This document shows, piece by piece, positions 1 through 8,982 of a stretch of 64,000 bases of DNA. The notes beneath the pieces are model-generated. The model was not told the origin of the DNA. It saw nothing but the letters and a program-made list of their open reading frames with translations, and did no database searches. The DNA is from Cyanophora paradoxa. Lineage: Eukaryota; Glaucocystophyceae; Cyanophorales; Cyanophoraceae. Within the stretch, counting starts at the first letter, position 1, and the number at the start of each line of letters is the position of its first letter. The stretch is from contig QPMI01000672.1 in the NCBI GenBank assembly GCA_004431415.1, positions 34,972 to 98,971 on the forward strand, given 5' to 3'. The translations under genes were made by a program, and so were the position numbers.

Positions 1-242
1 TTCTAAGTGATGATTCGGGTTCTCCTGTGGTGCTCATTGACTATGATGCTGAAACTGATGCCATGGACCTTTAATTTCTCTCCTCGACTGGGGTTTAAAG
101 CTCTAAACAGGATCGGGAATACCCCAGGCCGGCATTAGGAAGAGGCCCGCATTGGGATTTCGCCGATTGTTTTCCAGGTTTGCGTGTATGAGCGCCGGAC
201 CGCCGGGGCATACATGGTGAACTGTATAGGCGCCCGTCTGCG
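1..242 (+). mobile_element. 3' end of a LINE copy, left half of an interrupted element
   Basis: These bases match 12872-13113 without an indel and hold the last codons of a retrotransposon ORF2 (TAA at 72-74) plus the first part of its 3' UTR. The 3' UTR breaks off at 242 and resumes at 8850, so this is the left half of a plus-strand copy split by the minus-strand element at 243-8849. It is cut by the window edge on the left. Compared with the nested element it differs at scattered bases (for example in the last ORF2 codons), so the two are separate family members. Confidence 0.9.
230..242. repeat. Target-site duplication, left copy
   Basis: The 13-mer GCGCCCGTCTGCG ends exactly where the nested LINE tail (AAGAAGAAG on the plus strand) starts. 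The same 13-mer is at 8850-8862 on the other side, and occurs once in the uninterrupted locus at 13101-13113. Confidence 0.92.
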
Positions 243-529
243 AAGAAGAAGAGTATGTATAAGACACGCCCAAGCCGGCTGTACGGTTATGACGAAAGGC
301 GAAGGACCCGAAGGCCCGAAGCACAATCGACAGTGAACCAACCAGACAAGGGTAGTGGCGGCGCAGACAGGCGCCTATACAGTTCACCATGTATGCCCCG
401 GCGGTCCGGCGCTCATACACGCAAACCTGGAAAACAATCGGCGAAATCCCAATGCGGGCCTCTTCCTAATGCCGGCCTGGGGTATTCCCGATCCTGTTTA
501 GAGCTTTAAACCCCAGTCGAGGAGAGAAA
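243..529 (-). other. LINE 3' UTR with TTC-repeat tail
   Basis: It starts after the ORF2 stop and ends, read on the minus strand, in CATACTCTTCTTCTT rather than poly(A). Its last 120 bases are nearly identical to 8863-8982 and 13114-13233, which sets the family's 3' boundary. The simple-repeat end suggests the RT starts on a short TTC/GAA-type match at the target. Confidence 0.85.
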
Positions 530-3500
530 TTAAAGGTCCATGGCATCAGCTTCAGTATCATAGTCAATGAGCACCACAGGAGAACCCGAATCATCACTGA
601 GAACCGAAAGGTCAGCAGGAGAGGAAAGATGCAAACGTTTAACGGAAGGAAGAAAAGATGGGTCAATAGTACCGTCTGGGTAACCATAGGCATCCGAGAG
701 GCAAGGAGGAGCAGGGGTAGAGGGTCGACGGCGCTTCAGGTTGAAATCAGGAGCCAAGACAGGATCAGTGTCCATAGGAACAGAGGAAGAAGGAAGAGAC
801 GACGAATGGCCCCCAACATTGGGAGCATCCGCAGTAATATCAGCAGCAATTTCAGGGGAAGAAAGAAATAAATCAGCTTCAAGTTCGGGATCAAGGAGGT
901 CAATAATAACTTGAGGAGAGAGCGGAGGCGAGCTGGGATCATCAGCATCATCATCGAGAACGCCAGGAGCTGGCGCAGGAGGGTCCAAAGCATCGACACG
1001 GCGACGGCGAAGAGGCGGCTCGTCCTCAGTGTCAAAGTCCGGCGGGGGGTGAGGGGGAGTGTGAGAGGGCGATGGAGGCAGAGGAAGTAGAGGGTCAGGA
1101 GCAGGAGCACGGTCCGGTGCCTCAGGAGGGTCGTCGTCATCCGAAGAGGAGCTTGTAGAAGAATCATCAGGTTCATCAGGGCCCAGGTCGGAAAGCTCTG
1201 AGGAGTCTGATCCAGTGTCAGGGGGGGATTCATAGCCTTCAAGATCCTCTTTTTCGAGCCGCTGCAATAGAACAGGCCGTGCACTGGCATAGGCAAACTG
1301 AGCAACAAGGGAGCTAGGAGCTAAATCGGGGCTAGGGGCAGGCTGAGTGATATGCTCGCAGAGCTCAAAAGAGGCTAGGGAATGGTCATAAACACGAGCC
1401 GCGTCCAAGAGATTAGAACAAAATGAAGAGTGAGATGGGTCAGCTGTAGAGATGAAACGGAAGTCCCGACGGACGTAAGTTACTTTGAAACGAGGTAAAC
1501 GGCGAGGGAGCATGTCCATGAAATCGTCGAGCTCGCGAAACAGGGCAGATATCAGAGTGGCTGTTTTCAAACCTGTTTTGGAGGAAGGAGTAAGTGGCAG
1601 CTGTATGTCAGGGTCCATCGCAAATGTAGCAGCAGCTTCAGAGCGACCTGTACGATAGGCCAGAGAGTACGAGCGGAAAATAACATGCAATCCAAGAATC
1701 CGAACAACCTGCCACTCCCAGTTCTGTAGAAACATCCAAGTATCCGCGAAACGGACCGAGCCAGTGAGCAACCAGGCAACGAAGCGTGCAGAAGGAATGG
1801 GCATCGGCTGGAGCTGCAGGGCATGGAAGATGAGCGACCAGAACTGCTGTACTACGGGGCAAAGAGCAAAAACGTGCAGTGCATTGCAGCGCCGGTGGCA
1901 GACCGGACATAGCGAGGAGAGAAGCTCACTGTCAAGCAAATTCGCCGAAGCGGGACGCTGAAGATCACGCGCAGCCATAGCAGCGATGCGGGACGATGTG
2001 CGGAGGGCGTTGTAGCGCAGAGCAAAGTAGCCGTCAAGGACGCGCTGCGTGAGAGCGTAGCGCAGGTCGGGGATAACCGTATTGAACCAGGGAAAGCGAT
2101 CGGTGCGCGCGTCGTAGCCCGGCGGCCAGAGGAACTTTGGAGAGAGATCAGCACACCACTTAGCCTCAGCGGTCGTCGGCGCCATGAAAGCGTGGGAGGA
2201 TAGGTACTTGTACACGTTGTGAACCGTGAAACGTGACGGGGCAGCAGGCAGCTTGTACGCAACCGATTTAGAGAGGCGCAGCTCTTCCTTTGAACGATCG
2301 TTGATGTTCTCGCGGTCAGAGTAGAACGCAAACGTACGGGAAGACGACGGTGGCAGCGGGCGAAGGGCAAGGTCGGAGAGCTGCACCGAATTCATGAGGA
2401 ACCGGATGAGTACGGGCATGGAGGACAACTTGCAAGCGTTCTTAACAAGGCTAAGCGCATGCGCAGGCACGGGAATGAAGTCGATCGCACGGGCCGCGGG
2501 TCGGATCGCAAGCACATCAGGGAGGGCGACGGGATTGTCAATCGAAGCACTGCAGGGCACGTCAATCTCATGGAAAGCAAGCTGTGTGTCAGGAAGAAGG
2601 CGAACGCGACAGAGAGCTACTCCCTGGAGCGAAAGGCGCTCAGCAGCAAGTTTCGAGAAAGGGCCAATAGCGAGACCGCCAGGTTCGTGTTTCCAGTCTG
2701 CAGTGCGACCACAGCGCCAAACCTCTTGAGCAAGTCGATTATTGAGCGCATGCAGCTGATTGCGCAGTTGCTCAGGATAAGTGGGCTCAACAAAGAGAGT
2801 ATGTTCTCCAGAGAAATCCCAGATTTGATAGTTGAAACGGAAGCCGAGACGGAAGAGCAAAGTGAAAGTGAAATCACGCTCATAGTACGTGTCTTTCTTA
2901 TACCAAGGGTGCATGATAGGCATACGCAGGAAATCCCAAGCGCAGCGGGGCCTTTTGACATCGAAAATAGTCCGCCAGGCTTCAAAGATGGCAAAGAACG
3001 GGTCAGCAGGAGGGGGCCATAATGGCTTCACCAAGCGATCAGTTCTGTTGAGAAAGGGGAGCCAAAGCCCGAAACCACCGTTCTCCGTAAATGCTTCAAT
3101 AATTTCTCGACCAGGAAGCGCAGCTGGGGAAGTGAGCCATGATTCCAAAGAATTTGCAGCAAAAGCCAGCTGAGAATGGAGAAGAGACGGCGCTCCAAGA
3201 CCACCAAGAGATACTGGCCGACACGAGGCAGTGGTCATTCCCTGAGGGGGTAATATGAAAGCATCGGAATAAGAGGAACGCTTCCAGACAAAGGTCTGCA
3301 AGATTTTCGAAATTGCCCTGAGAATCAGAGGGGGCGCTGGAACTGCTCGAATATAAAAGCTTAGTACTCCCTGACAGAAAGCATACGCTATGCGACCTCG
3401 TCCAAGAAGGGAGGACTGGAAGTCAACAGCTGTCTCCATAAAGAAGGTTGCTTTATGCTGAATCATATTCCACGATTGACGGTGTTCGCGATCAAGAAGA

Positions 3501-6145
3501 AGCTGATGAGGAAATCCAAGCTGCTTATGAGAGGCAGGGTCAAGCTCAGAAGCACGGAGAACAGGGAAAGGTAGGGGATCAACAGGATCGATATCCAATG
3601 GTGAAGCAGCAGGTTCCCGCAGAACAATAGCAAGAGATTTCTCCATAGATAAGTGTTGACCAGAGAGAGGTTTGAAAGACCCAAAACGCGCATGGATAGT
3701 CAGAAGAGAGTCACGCAGAGACAGCCCCTGAGGGCGGAGCAAGAACAGTTGATAAATATCGTCAGCAAACTGGACAAGGGGGGTGCCAACAGGACGGGGA
3801 ATATCAGTAAGTGAAAGCAAAAGGGAACGGAGAGGGCTAATTGAAAGGATGAAGGAGACTGGGCTCCAGGGGCCGCCTTGAATAGTTCCCACAAAACGTG
3901 AGAACGCAGAGGAGAAGAGCCCGTTCGCAAACACACGTGCACGGAGGGGAGTTCTAGGGTTGTACAGACAGTGGTGCATTCGTCGAATAAGCCAGGGCCA
4001 CTGTTGAACATGGAGGACGAGCGCCATAATGACCCAAAGCAACAGATCATATGCAGATTTAAGATCCGAGTCGAACCCAATCACGCAATCATAACCGGCG
4101 TAGCGGATGCGAGTATATGTTGCCAGCACTGCAAAGATATTTTTATGAACGTCGCGGCCTTGAACAAATCCAAATTGATCTTCAGGAATGATAAATTGCA
4201 AGATCGGGTTCGCGAGTGTCACCATAGTCCGCTCAAAGAGGCGCAAGAGCGTGTTAGAGACTCCAATAGGTCGATACTTCGAGGCATCTGTGGGGAGGCC
4301 AGACCGCTTCCAGATGAAAGTGTAGGTCAACTCGCGCATAAAATCAGGAAGGAAGCCTTGAACAACGACCTTCTGGAAATAGGCAGCCAGGAAAACAGAC
4401 CAGGGTTTAGTGTGCAGCTTAAAGACGCCAACGGGAATCCCATCCGGGCCAGGCGCCCCATGGGCATATGCTTTACTGATAGAAAAAGCTACGTCATCAG
4501 GTGAAATTTTAGACTGGGTGCGCCACGCAGGGGGAACAATGCCCTGAACATGGGGCAAGAGGTCGTCCACAAATTGCTGAGTGAGAGCGGCAGCGGAAGG
4601 ATTATCCCAGGATGTCGGAAAGGGGACATCGAGAAGAGGGTCCACGGGAGGTTCATGAGGGGGGCAAAGAGCGTCGAGGATAGAGGACTGAGTCAACAAG
4701 AAGGCAGGGGTAGGGGCGCCCAGTTCCTCAAGCTTTTTGGCCAGGTAGTTCGCAACCGCAGCGGGCTCAACAGCGACAGCAGTGGGACCATCTGAGGTAA
4801 AGTGCAACGGTGGAGGGACAACGGAGGAGGGCTTGGCGAGCCGCGTCCAGTCACGCTTAGAGCCGCTTTCGAACGTAAGCCGGTGCTGGAGCCTGGCGAG
4901 CTGACGATTGGTGAGAGAGACCTTCTTCTGAAGTTCGCGTAGGGATTCAAGCCTCTGGGAGCGCTCCCGGTACAGGGCGACAGCATCGGAGCCGGGCGGC
5001 AGGCGGTAGATCTTCATCTCGACGTCGCCCAGCGCTTTGTATGCTGCGCGCTCATGCGTATAGAGCTTGCTAATCACATGTGCTCTGTGCTTATGCGCCA
5101 TCTTGCAGAGTCGCTTGGAGAACGAACGCCACGTGTCATCAAAGGTGGCGGCATCTATAACTACCTCACCGTCACCGTGTGCTTGAAGGACAGTGTCCAG
5201 ATATTGCGTCAAGTGTGTTTCCGTGCGCTTGCGCAGAGCGGGGTCAAGGCAGATTGGGTCGCCGCGCTGAGAATATTGTCCCGGCAGATTGCTGACGAAA
5301 TCGTACGGGAATGCTTGCACACGGGAGCGGGGCAAGTGACGATGCACACGCGGACCAGAGAAAGAGAGAACAACGATGCGATGGTCAAGCTGGAGGTGGA
5401 GCGCGTCAAACGGGGCCAGGAGCGAATACGAAGCAAGGCGGCGCTGGAACCATTTGGTTGCAAGTGCAAAGTCTAGGCGCGAGTTAACAGCTTTAAGGCT
5501 AACAATACGCGAATAAGTAGGGGCAAAAGCTGAAGCAGTCCCGCCGACAGGAGGCGGTGGAGCATGGTTCGCGAGATCATCAAGTTGGTGTGAAGCCATC
5601 GTCGCATATAGGTAAGAGCGTTGCAAGGAACTAGATTTAGGGGCGCGGTGGTTCCAGTCCCCAATAAGAAGCATCGGCATAGTAGCAGAAAGATACCCAG
5701 CCTGCACACAAGATTGCCACCACTCACGGCGGTCCCTGTTGTCACTAGCGGGGGCATAAACACAAGCCAAGAGCACTTTCGTAGCAGGGAAAGAGCCAGC
5801 TGCCTTATACGCAATAGAGACGGAAATAAAGCGCCCATCAGAATCCTGTCGCGCAAGCGTAACCTCATGTTCTGCAGCGAAGAAGGGCGTGACCAGAATG
5901 GCCACACCAGTGGAGCGGGATTGAGTCGGAGCAGAGTGGAAGAACGGGCCACGCCAGGCAGCTGCAATCTTTTCAAGTTTTCCTAAGGGGTGACCAGCGT
6001 CATCAAAGTCTCGCAGCTTAGTTTCCTGTAAGCAGAAAATGTCTATCTTGTGAGCAACGGCAAACTTCCTGCAACGTTCCACAAAGGTCTGCAGCTTGCT
6101 GGGACTGTTGAGCCCTCCCACATTTAATGATGCAATGTTAACCAT
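530..6145 (-). CDS. LINE ORF2: endonuclease-reverse transcriptase with long acidic C-terminal tail
   Basis: The 1871-residue protein opens with an APE-type endonuclease: LQETKL near residue 39 (catalytic Glu), GDWN near 162, SRLD near 222 and LDH near 253. Reverse transcriptase motifs follow: PGPDGI near 565, YRPIGVSN near 624, QFGFVQGR near 657, DLKSAYD near 694, QGGPWSP near 756 and FADD near 793. A CX2CX7HX4C finger lies near residue 1410. The last 300 or so residues are unusual: Ser/Asp/Pro-rich, with a basic RRRR stretch and two hydrophobic cores followed by acid (VIIDLLD, VVLIDYD) that look like SUMO-interaction motifs. It begins 2 nt after the ORF1 stop. The frame is fully open, so the enzyme could be active. 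It nicks target DNA and copies its own RNA in the nucleus. Confidence 0.95.
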   Translation of the reverse strand: MVNIASLNVGGLNSPSKLQTFVERCRKFAVAHKIDIFCLQETKLRDFDDAGHPLGKLEKIAAAWRGPFFHSAPTQSRSTGVAILVTPFFAAEHEVTLARQDSDGRFISVSIAYKAAGSFPATKVLLACVYAPASDNRDRREWWQSCVQAGYLSATMPMLLIGDWNHRAPKSSSLQRSYLYATMASHQLDDLANHAPPPPVGGTASAFAPTYSRIVSLKAVNSRLDFALATKWFQRRLASYSLLAPFDALHLQLDHRIVVLSFSGPRVHRHLPRSRVQAFPYDFVSNLPGQYSQRGDPICLDPALRKRTETHLTQYLDTVLQAHGDGEVVIDAATFDDTWRSFSKRLCKMAHKHRAHVISKLYTHERAAYKALGDVEMKIYRLPPGSDAVALYRERSQRLESLRELQKKVSLTNRQLARLQHRLTFESGSKRDWTRLAKPSSVVPPPLHFTSDGPTAVAVEPAAVANYLAKKLEELGAPTPAFLLTQSSILDALCPPHEPPVDPLLDVPFPTSWDNPSAAALTQQFVDDLLPHVQGIVPPAWRTQSKISPDDVAFSISKAYAHGAPGPDGIPVGVFKLHTKPWSVFLAAYFQKVVVQGFLPDFMRELTYTFIWKRSGLPTDASKYRPIGVSNTLLRLFERTMVTLANPILQFIIPEDQFGFVQGRDVHKNIFAVLATYTRIRYAGYDCVIGFDSDLKSAYDLLLWVIMALVLHVQQWPWLIRRMHHCLYNPRTPLRARVFANGLFSSAFSRFVGTIQGGPWSPVSFILSISPLRSLLLSLTDIPRPVGTPLVQFADDIYQLFLLRPQGLSLRDSLLTIHARFGSFKPLSGQHLSMEKSLAIVLREPAASPLDIDPVDPLPFPVLRASELDPASHKQLGFPHQLLLDREHRQSWNMIQHKATFFMETAVDFQSSLLGRGRIAYAFCQGVLSFYIRAVPAPPLILRAISKILQTFVWKRSSYSDAFILPPQGMTTASCRPVSLGGLGAPSLLHSQLAFAANSLESWLTSPAALPGREIIEAFTENGGFGLWLPFLNRTDRLVKPLWPPPADPFFAIFEAWRTIFDVKRPRCAWDFLRMPIMHPWYKKDTYYERDFTFTLLFRLGFRFNYQIWDFSGEHTLFVEPTYPEQLRNQLHALNNRLAQEVWRCGRTADWKHEPGGLAIGPFSKLAAERLSLQGVALCRVRLLPDTQLAFHEIDVPCSASIDNPVALPDVLAIRPAARAIDFIPVPAHALSLVKNACKLSSMPVLIRFLMNSVQLSDLALRPLPPSSSRTFAFYSDRENINDRSKEELRLSKSVAYKLPAAPSRFTVHNVYKYLSSHAFMAPTTAEAKWCADLSPKFLWPPGYDARTDRFPWFNTVIPDLRYALTQRVLDGYFALRYNALRTSSRIAAMAARDLQRPASANLLDSELLSSLCPVCHRRCNALHVFALCPVVQQFWSLIFHALQLQPMPIPSARFVAWLLTGSVRFADTWMFLQNWEWQVVRILGLHVIFRSYSLAYRTGRSEAAATFAMDPDIQLPLTPSSKTGLKTATLISALFRELDDFMDMLPRRLPRFKVTYVRRDFRFISTADPSHSSFCSNLLDAARVYDHSLASFELCEHITQPAPSPDLAPSSLVAQFAYASARPVLLQRLEKEDLEGYESPPDTGSDSSELSDLGPDEPDDSSTSSSSDDDDPPEAPDRAPAPDPLLPLPPSPSHTPPHPPPDFDTEDEPPLRRRRVDALDPPAPAPGVLDDDADDPSSPPLSPQVIIDLLDPELEADLFLSSPEIAADITADAPNVGGHSSSLPSSSVPMDTDPVLAPDFNLKRRRPSTPAPPCLSDAYGYPDGTIDPSFLPSVKRLHLSSPADLSVLSDDSGSPVVLIDYDTEADAMDL

Positions 6146-6147
6146 AT

Positions 6148-8427
6148 TTAATCAGGCCACGGGGGTGCACGCATGGGATGTTTCGGGCGTGGGGGGCTGG
6201 GCTCAGGAAGCAGTGGGCAGCGAGGCAAGGAAGGTGCATTGCAATTGGAAGCCAGGAGAAAATTCAAAATAAGATCATGCGCAGTTAAAAGGCTACTTCT
6301 GTGGCTGGTTGACAAGGGCTGCATAGTAGCTGCGAGTTTCAATGGAATCACCTGGGGTCTCAGCTGTCGAACCAGAGGGCTTCGCAGGTTTAATCTGACC
6401 ACTTTTACTGAGAGAGCAGCAGGTAAAGTCAGGGAGGAGAAGGCAGATTCACAGGAGAGGACAGACCGAGCAGGAGGAGCTGCAAGGACTTGCACCGAAC
6501 GTGGTTTCATGGAGGATGTGGATGTCACTTGTGTCTTTTGCGGAGGTGCCGCAGACGGAGGAGCATCAGGCAACTCAGAAGCAGTGGGCTCGAGGTCGGA
6601 GTCACGAGTGCGCTTGGGTCCTTCACGTGACCCAGCAGGTGAAACGGTAGAGGAGGGAGCAGCAGGACCAGATGGAGACAGGGCAGCAGAAACCAGGCGT
6701 CCGTGGGTCATCAAGAAGTTTGCAATAGCAGGATTGGTGGCAGCCAGAGCAGCGAGTTGAGCGGGGTCCAAGGCTTTAACAACTGCAAGCAGCATGGGAT
6801 CCGGAGGCGAGCCAGCAAACGGGGCAGAAGCCGGAGCTGGAGCTGGCTGCACAGCAGACGCAGACGGAGCGGCAGGCGGTGAGGCAGCTGACGAAGCAGG
6901 AGCCGCAGTACGTGCACGTGCACCCGATGGCAGAACAGGAGCAGCAGCAGGGCGAGGGAGGGCAGGAAATGGATCTGGAGGGGCCACAGCCGGTTTGTCC
7001 AAAATACCATGATGCTGGAGGATTTCATTCTGCATGTTCACAGGTAGCTGATAGATGACAGGGTCACGGTGAACATGGTAAAAGAAAGTGTCCTCGCCCG
7101 TTGAGGGGATAAGGCAGAAACGCTTGTCCGCAAACTCGCAGTTGCAAGAATAGAAAGGAGTGTAGTTGCAGGGAGCCTGGGACTGGGGTGGCGGTTTGGA
7201 GCTGGTACATGCCAGTCCAAGGTTGTACAAGACAGAGGGGTACTCGGCGTCCAAGAAGTTGAGATTGAAGGCAAGCAGTCGGTCCCCGATAGGGAAGAGA
7301 ACAGATTTGATCGTGTTAGTCCCAAGAGGACTGGAGCGGTCATGCTGGACAAAGGACTGGACCAGAAGATTTGATACTGGCACAGAAACAAGCAAGAGGA
7401 TTGGAGTGACGGGGCGATTCTCAACAAGGTTTGCCTCACGGCTCCCCGTTTCCACACGCAGAGGAAAAGCCGGATCCACCAGTACAGGGTCACACTTAAA
7501 AGTAAAGTTGTACTCGGGGCGTTTAGTTGATGGATCACGGCGGTCATAATAAACAGGGTCATGGTCCACAGCAAAATCAGCCAGTTTCTGAGCAGCCACA
7601 GCACAAAGTATAGTTGGGGTGTTCATTGAAAGGGGTAAGAACATTGTGTGGTCGCCAAGAGTAATGTTGGGGTTCGCAGATGCAAGCTCAATTTTTTGAA
7701 AAAGCATGTCTGTGTCAATCTCTGTTGGGGCCTTGCTGGAGACCAGGACGTTGTTAGGTTGGGTGAACGCATGCTGAATTGAGACAAGGACAGTCTGAAT
7801 AAACTCATCAGACTCCATAGTAGCTGCAGTATAAAAGGAATGGTGCGGTGGGGCCGATGGAGGGAGGCTGATAGAAAGTTCGACCAAGACACGGGGCTCA
7901 GGATCAGTGGGCGCCATTTCTTTGCTGAAAGCTGGTACAGAGCCGGGGAGGCAAGAGGCAGAGTTTGCACGGACAAAATCAGTGACAAAGTCCATGTCAG
8001 AGAAAAGCAATTCACGTTTGCTGAGAGAGTCGCGTTCAACGCGCACAGAGGGGAAAGCGTCCAGGATTTTGTCCAAGGTTCCATGGTGCGCCACGAACGA
8101 CTGGTAGGCGCCGTGGTCGGGGCAGTGGAAGTCCAGAGTCATGTCAACAGCATTCTTTTCAGTGTTAGAGCGGGCCTCAATGGTAATTCCAGGAGTGTGA
8201 CCGTGCACACGGTTGCCCTTCCAATCGGTTGTGTATATCCGGCGCTGAAAAGGAGGAGTTTGGTAGTGCTGAGTCATAGCTTTGATGCGGGTGAGCATGT
8301 GTTTCTGTCGAACGGAGCCTTGGACTGCTGACACATCGCGGGCTTCCGTGAAACGAGCGGCACCAGGGTTTAACGGGAAACGAAGACGCATTTGACGAGA
8401 GACCCCGTCGGCATGGAGCAGTTCCAT
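6148..8427 (-). CDS. LINE ORF1 protein
   Basis: A 759-residue frame directly upstream of ORF2, counted from the ATG at 8427. It has a Cys-rich patch (C-X7-C-X-C-X7-C) near residue 450, then an Ala/Pro/Ser-rich linker, and no RRM or CCHC knuckle that I can recognise. ORF1 proteins of LINEs coat the element RNA; that role is inferred from position only. The frame stays open upstream of this ATG to about 8545, without another Met, and reads like protein. A second frame from an ATG at 8594 also reads like protein, so the native start was probably at 8594 with one indel near 8510-8545. The stop (TAA at 6150-6148) is followed by AT and then the ORF2 ATG. Confidence 0.8.
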   Translation of the reverse strand: MELLHADGVSRQMRLRFPLNPGAARFTEARDVSAVQGSVRQKHMLTRIKAMTQHYQTPPFQRRIYTTDWKGNRVHGHTPGITIEARSNTEKNAVDMTLDFHCPDHGAYQSFVAHHGTLDKILDAFPSVRVERDSLSKRELLFSDMDFVTDFVRANSASCLPGSVPAFSKEMAPTDPEPRVLVELSISLPPSAPPHHSFYTAATMESDEFIQTVLVSIQHAFTQPNNVLVSSKAPTEIDTDMLFQKIELASANPNITLGDHTMFLPLSMNTPTILCAVAAQKLADFAVDHDPVYYDRRDPSTKRPEYNFTFKCDPVLVDPAFPLRVETGSREANLVENRPVTPILLLVSVPVSNLLVQSFVQHDRSSPLGTNTIKSVLFPIGDRLLAFNLNFLDAEYPSVLYNLGLACTSSKPPPQSQAPCNYTPFYSCNCEFADKRFCLIPSTGEDTFFYHVHRDPVIYQLPVNMQNEILQHHGILDKPAVAPPDPFPALPRPAAAPVLPSGARARTAAPASSAASPPAAPSASAVQPAPAPASAPFAGSPPDPMLLAVVKALDPAQLAALAATNPAIANFLMTHGRLVSAALSPSGPAAPSSTVSPAGSREGPKRTRDSDLEPTASELPDAPPSAAPPQKTQVTSTSSMKPRSVQVLAAPPARSVLSCESAFSSLTLPAALSVKVVRLNLRSPLVRQLRPQVIPLKLAATMQPLSTSHRSSLLTAHDLILNFLLASNCNAPSLPRCPLLPEPSPPRPKHPMRAPPWPD

Positions 8428-8849
8428 CTTTGTAAGGTACTTCTGAGCGGCCGGCGCGGCACCAAAGGCGTCCTGCTCACGACGGGCGTCACCACGGTGC
8501 AGAGACCGATAAAACGAGGCCGTTGATCAGGCTTCTGGAGCTTTTGAGAAGCGTCACGCTGCGCAGCCAGTTTCCATTTTTGTACGTTCGCCATAACGGT
8601 CAGAGCTCTACGCGCGACGCAAGCGTCAGGAACAGGCATAGAGGTAGGCGCAAAACGTAGTAAACTATGCGTATAGATAGAAGGATCAGCGATTTGTGCC
8701 CGAGGGCAGAGAGTTTGCGCCATACGGCAGAAAGTTTGCGCCCGAAGGCAGGAGAGTCCCAGAATCACGCAAAGGGTAAGAAAAGGTGCGTACCACGCTC
8801 CGCGCTGCTGCCGCTGTGCTGCTACGTGCCTCGCCAGGTTCCGGGAGGT
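8428..8849 (-). other. LINE 5' leader with frame-shifted start of ORF1
   Basis: The ATG at 8594 starts a frame (MANVQKWKLAAQRD...) that is out of register with ORF1. About 50 bases further on the coding-like reading passes into the ORF1 frame, pointing to a one-base indel in this copy. Bases 8595-8849 are the presumed 5' UTR with internal promoter; I see no TATA box. The exact join to the target at 8849/8850 fixes the 5' end. Confidence 0.6.
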
Positions 8850-8862
8850 GCGCCCGTCTGCG
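8850..8862. repeat. Target-site duplication, right copy
   Basis: The second copy of GCGCCCGTCTGCG directly abuts the LINE 5' end. It continues into CCGCCACTACCC, the natural continuation seen at 13114. Confidence 0.92.
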
Positions 8863-8982
8863 CCGCCACTACCCTTGTCTGGTTGGTTCACTGTCGATTG
8901 TGCTTCGGGCCTTCGGGTCCTTCGCCTTTCGTCAAAACCGCACAACCGGCTTGGGCGTGTCTTATACATACTCTTCTTCTTT
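8850..8982 (+). mobile_element. 3' terminus of the interrupted LINE copy, right half
   Basis: Identical to 13101-13233 as far as I can compare. It carries the last part of the LINE 3' UTR, ending in the CTTCTTCTT tail, and continues without a gap into repeat block R1. Together with 1-242 it forms the pre-insertion locus. Confidence 0.9.

Larger units (their letters stand above)
243..8849 (-). mobile_element. Full-length non-LTR retrotransposon (LINE), nested
   Basis: An 8.6-kb element with two ORFs, apurinic-type endonuclease and reverse transcriptase, no long terminal repeats, a 3' tail of TTC repeats and a 13-bp target-site duplication, all hallmarks of target-primed reverse transcription. 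The order on the minus strand is 5' leader (8849-8428), ORF1, ORF2, 3' UTR (529-243). ORF2 is fully open over 1871 codons, while ORF1 seems to carry one frameshift near its 5' end. Endonuclease, RT and a C-terminal Cys/His motif suggest the L1-like group, but the clade call needs a tree. Its base composition is clearly lower in GC than the genes after 15400. Confidence 0.92.

Noticed and set aside
1-609. Large inverted repeat at the window start that could be a palindrome-type assembly artefact
   Set aside because: The arms differ at several bases, and the arrangement is fully explained by a minus-strand LINE inserted into a plus-strand relative with a target-site duplication and an empty-site copy elsewhere.
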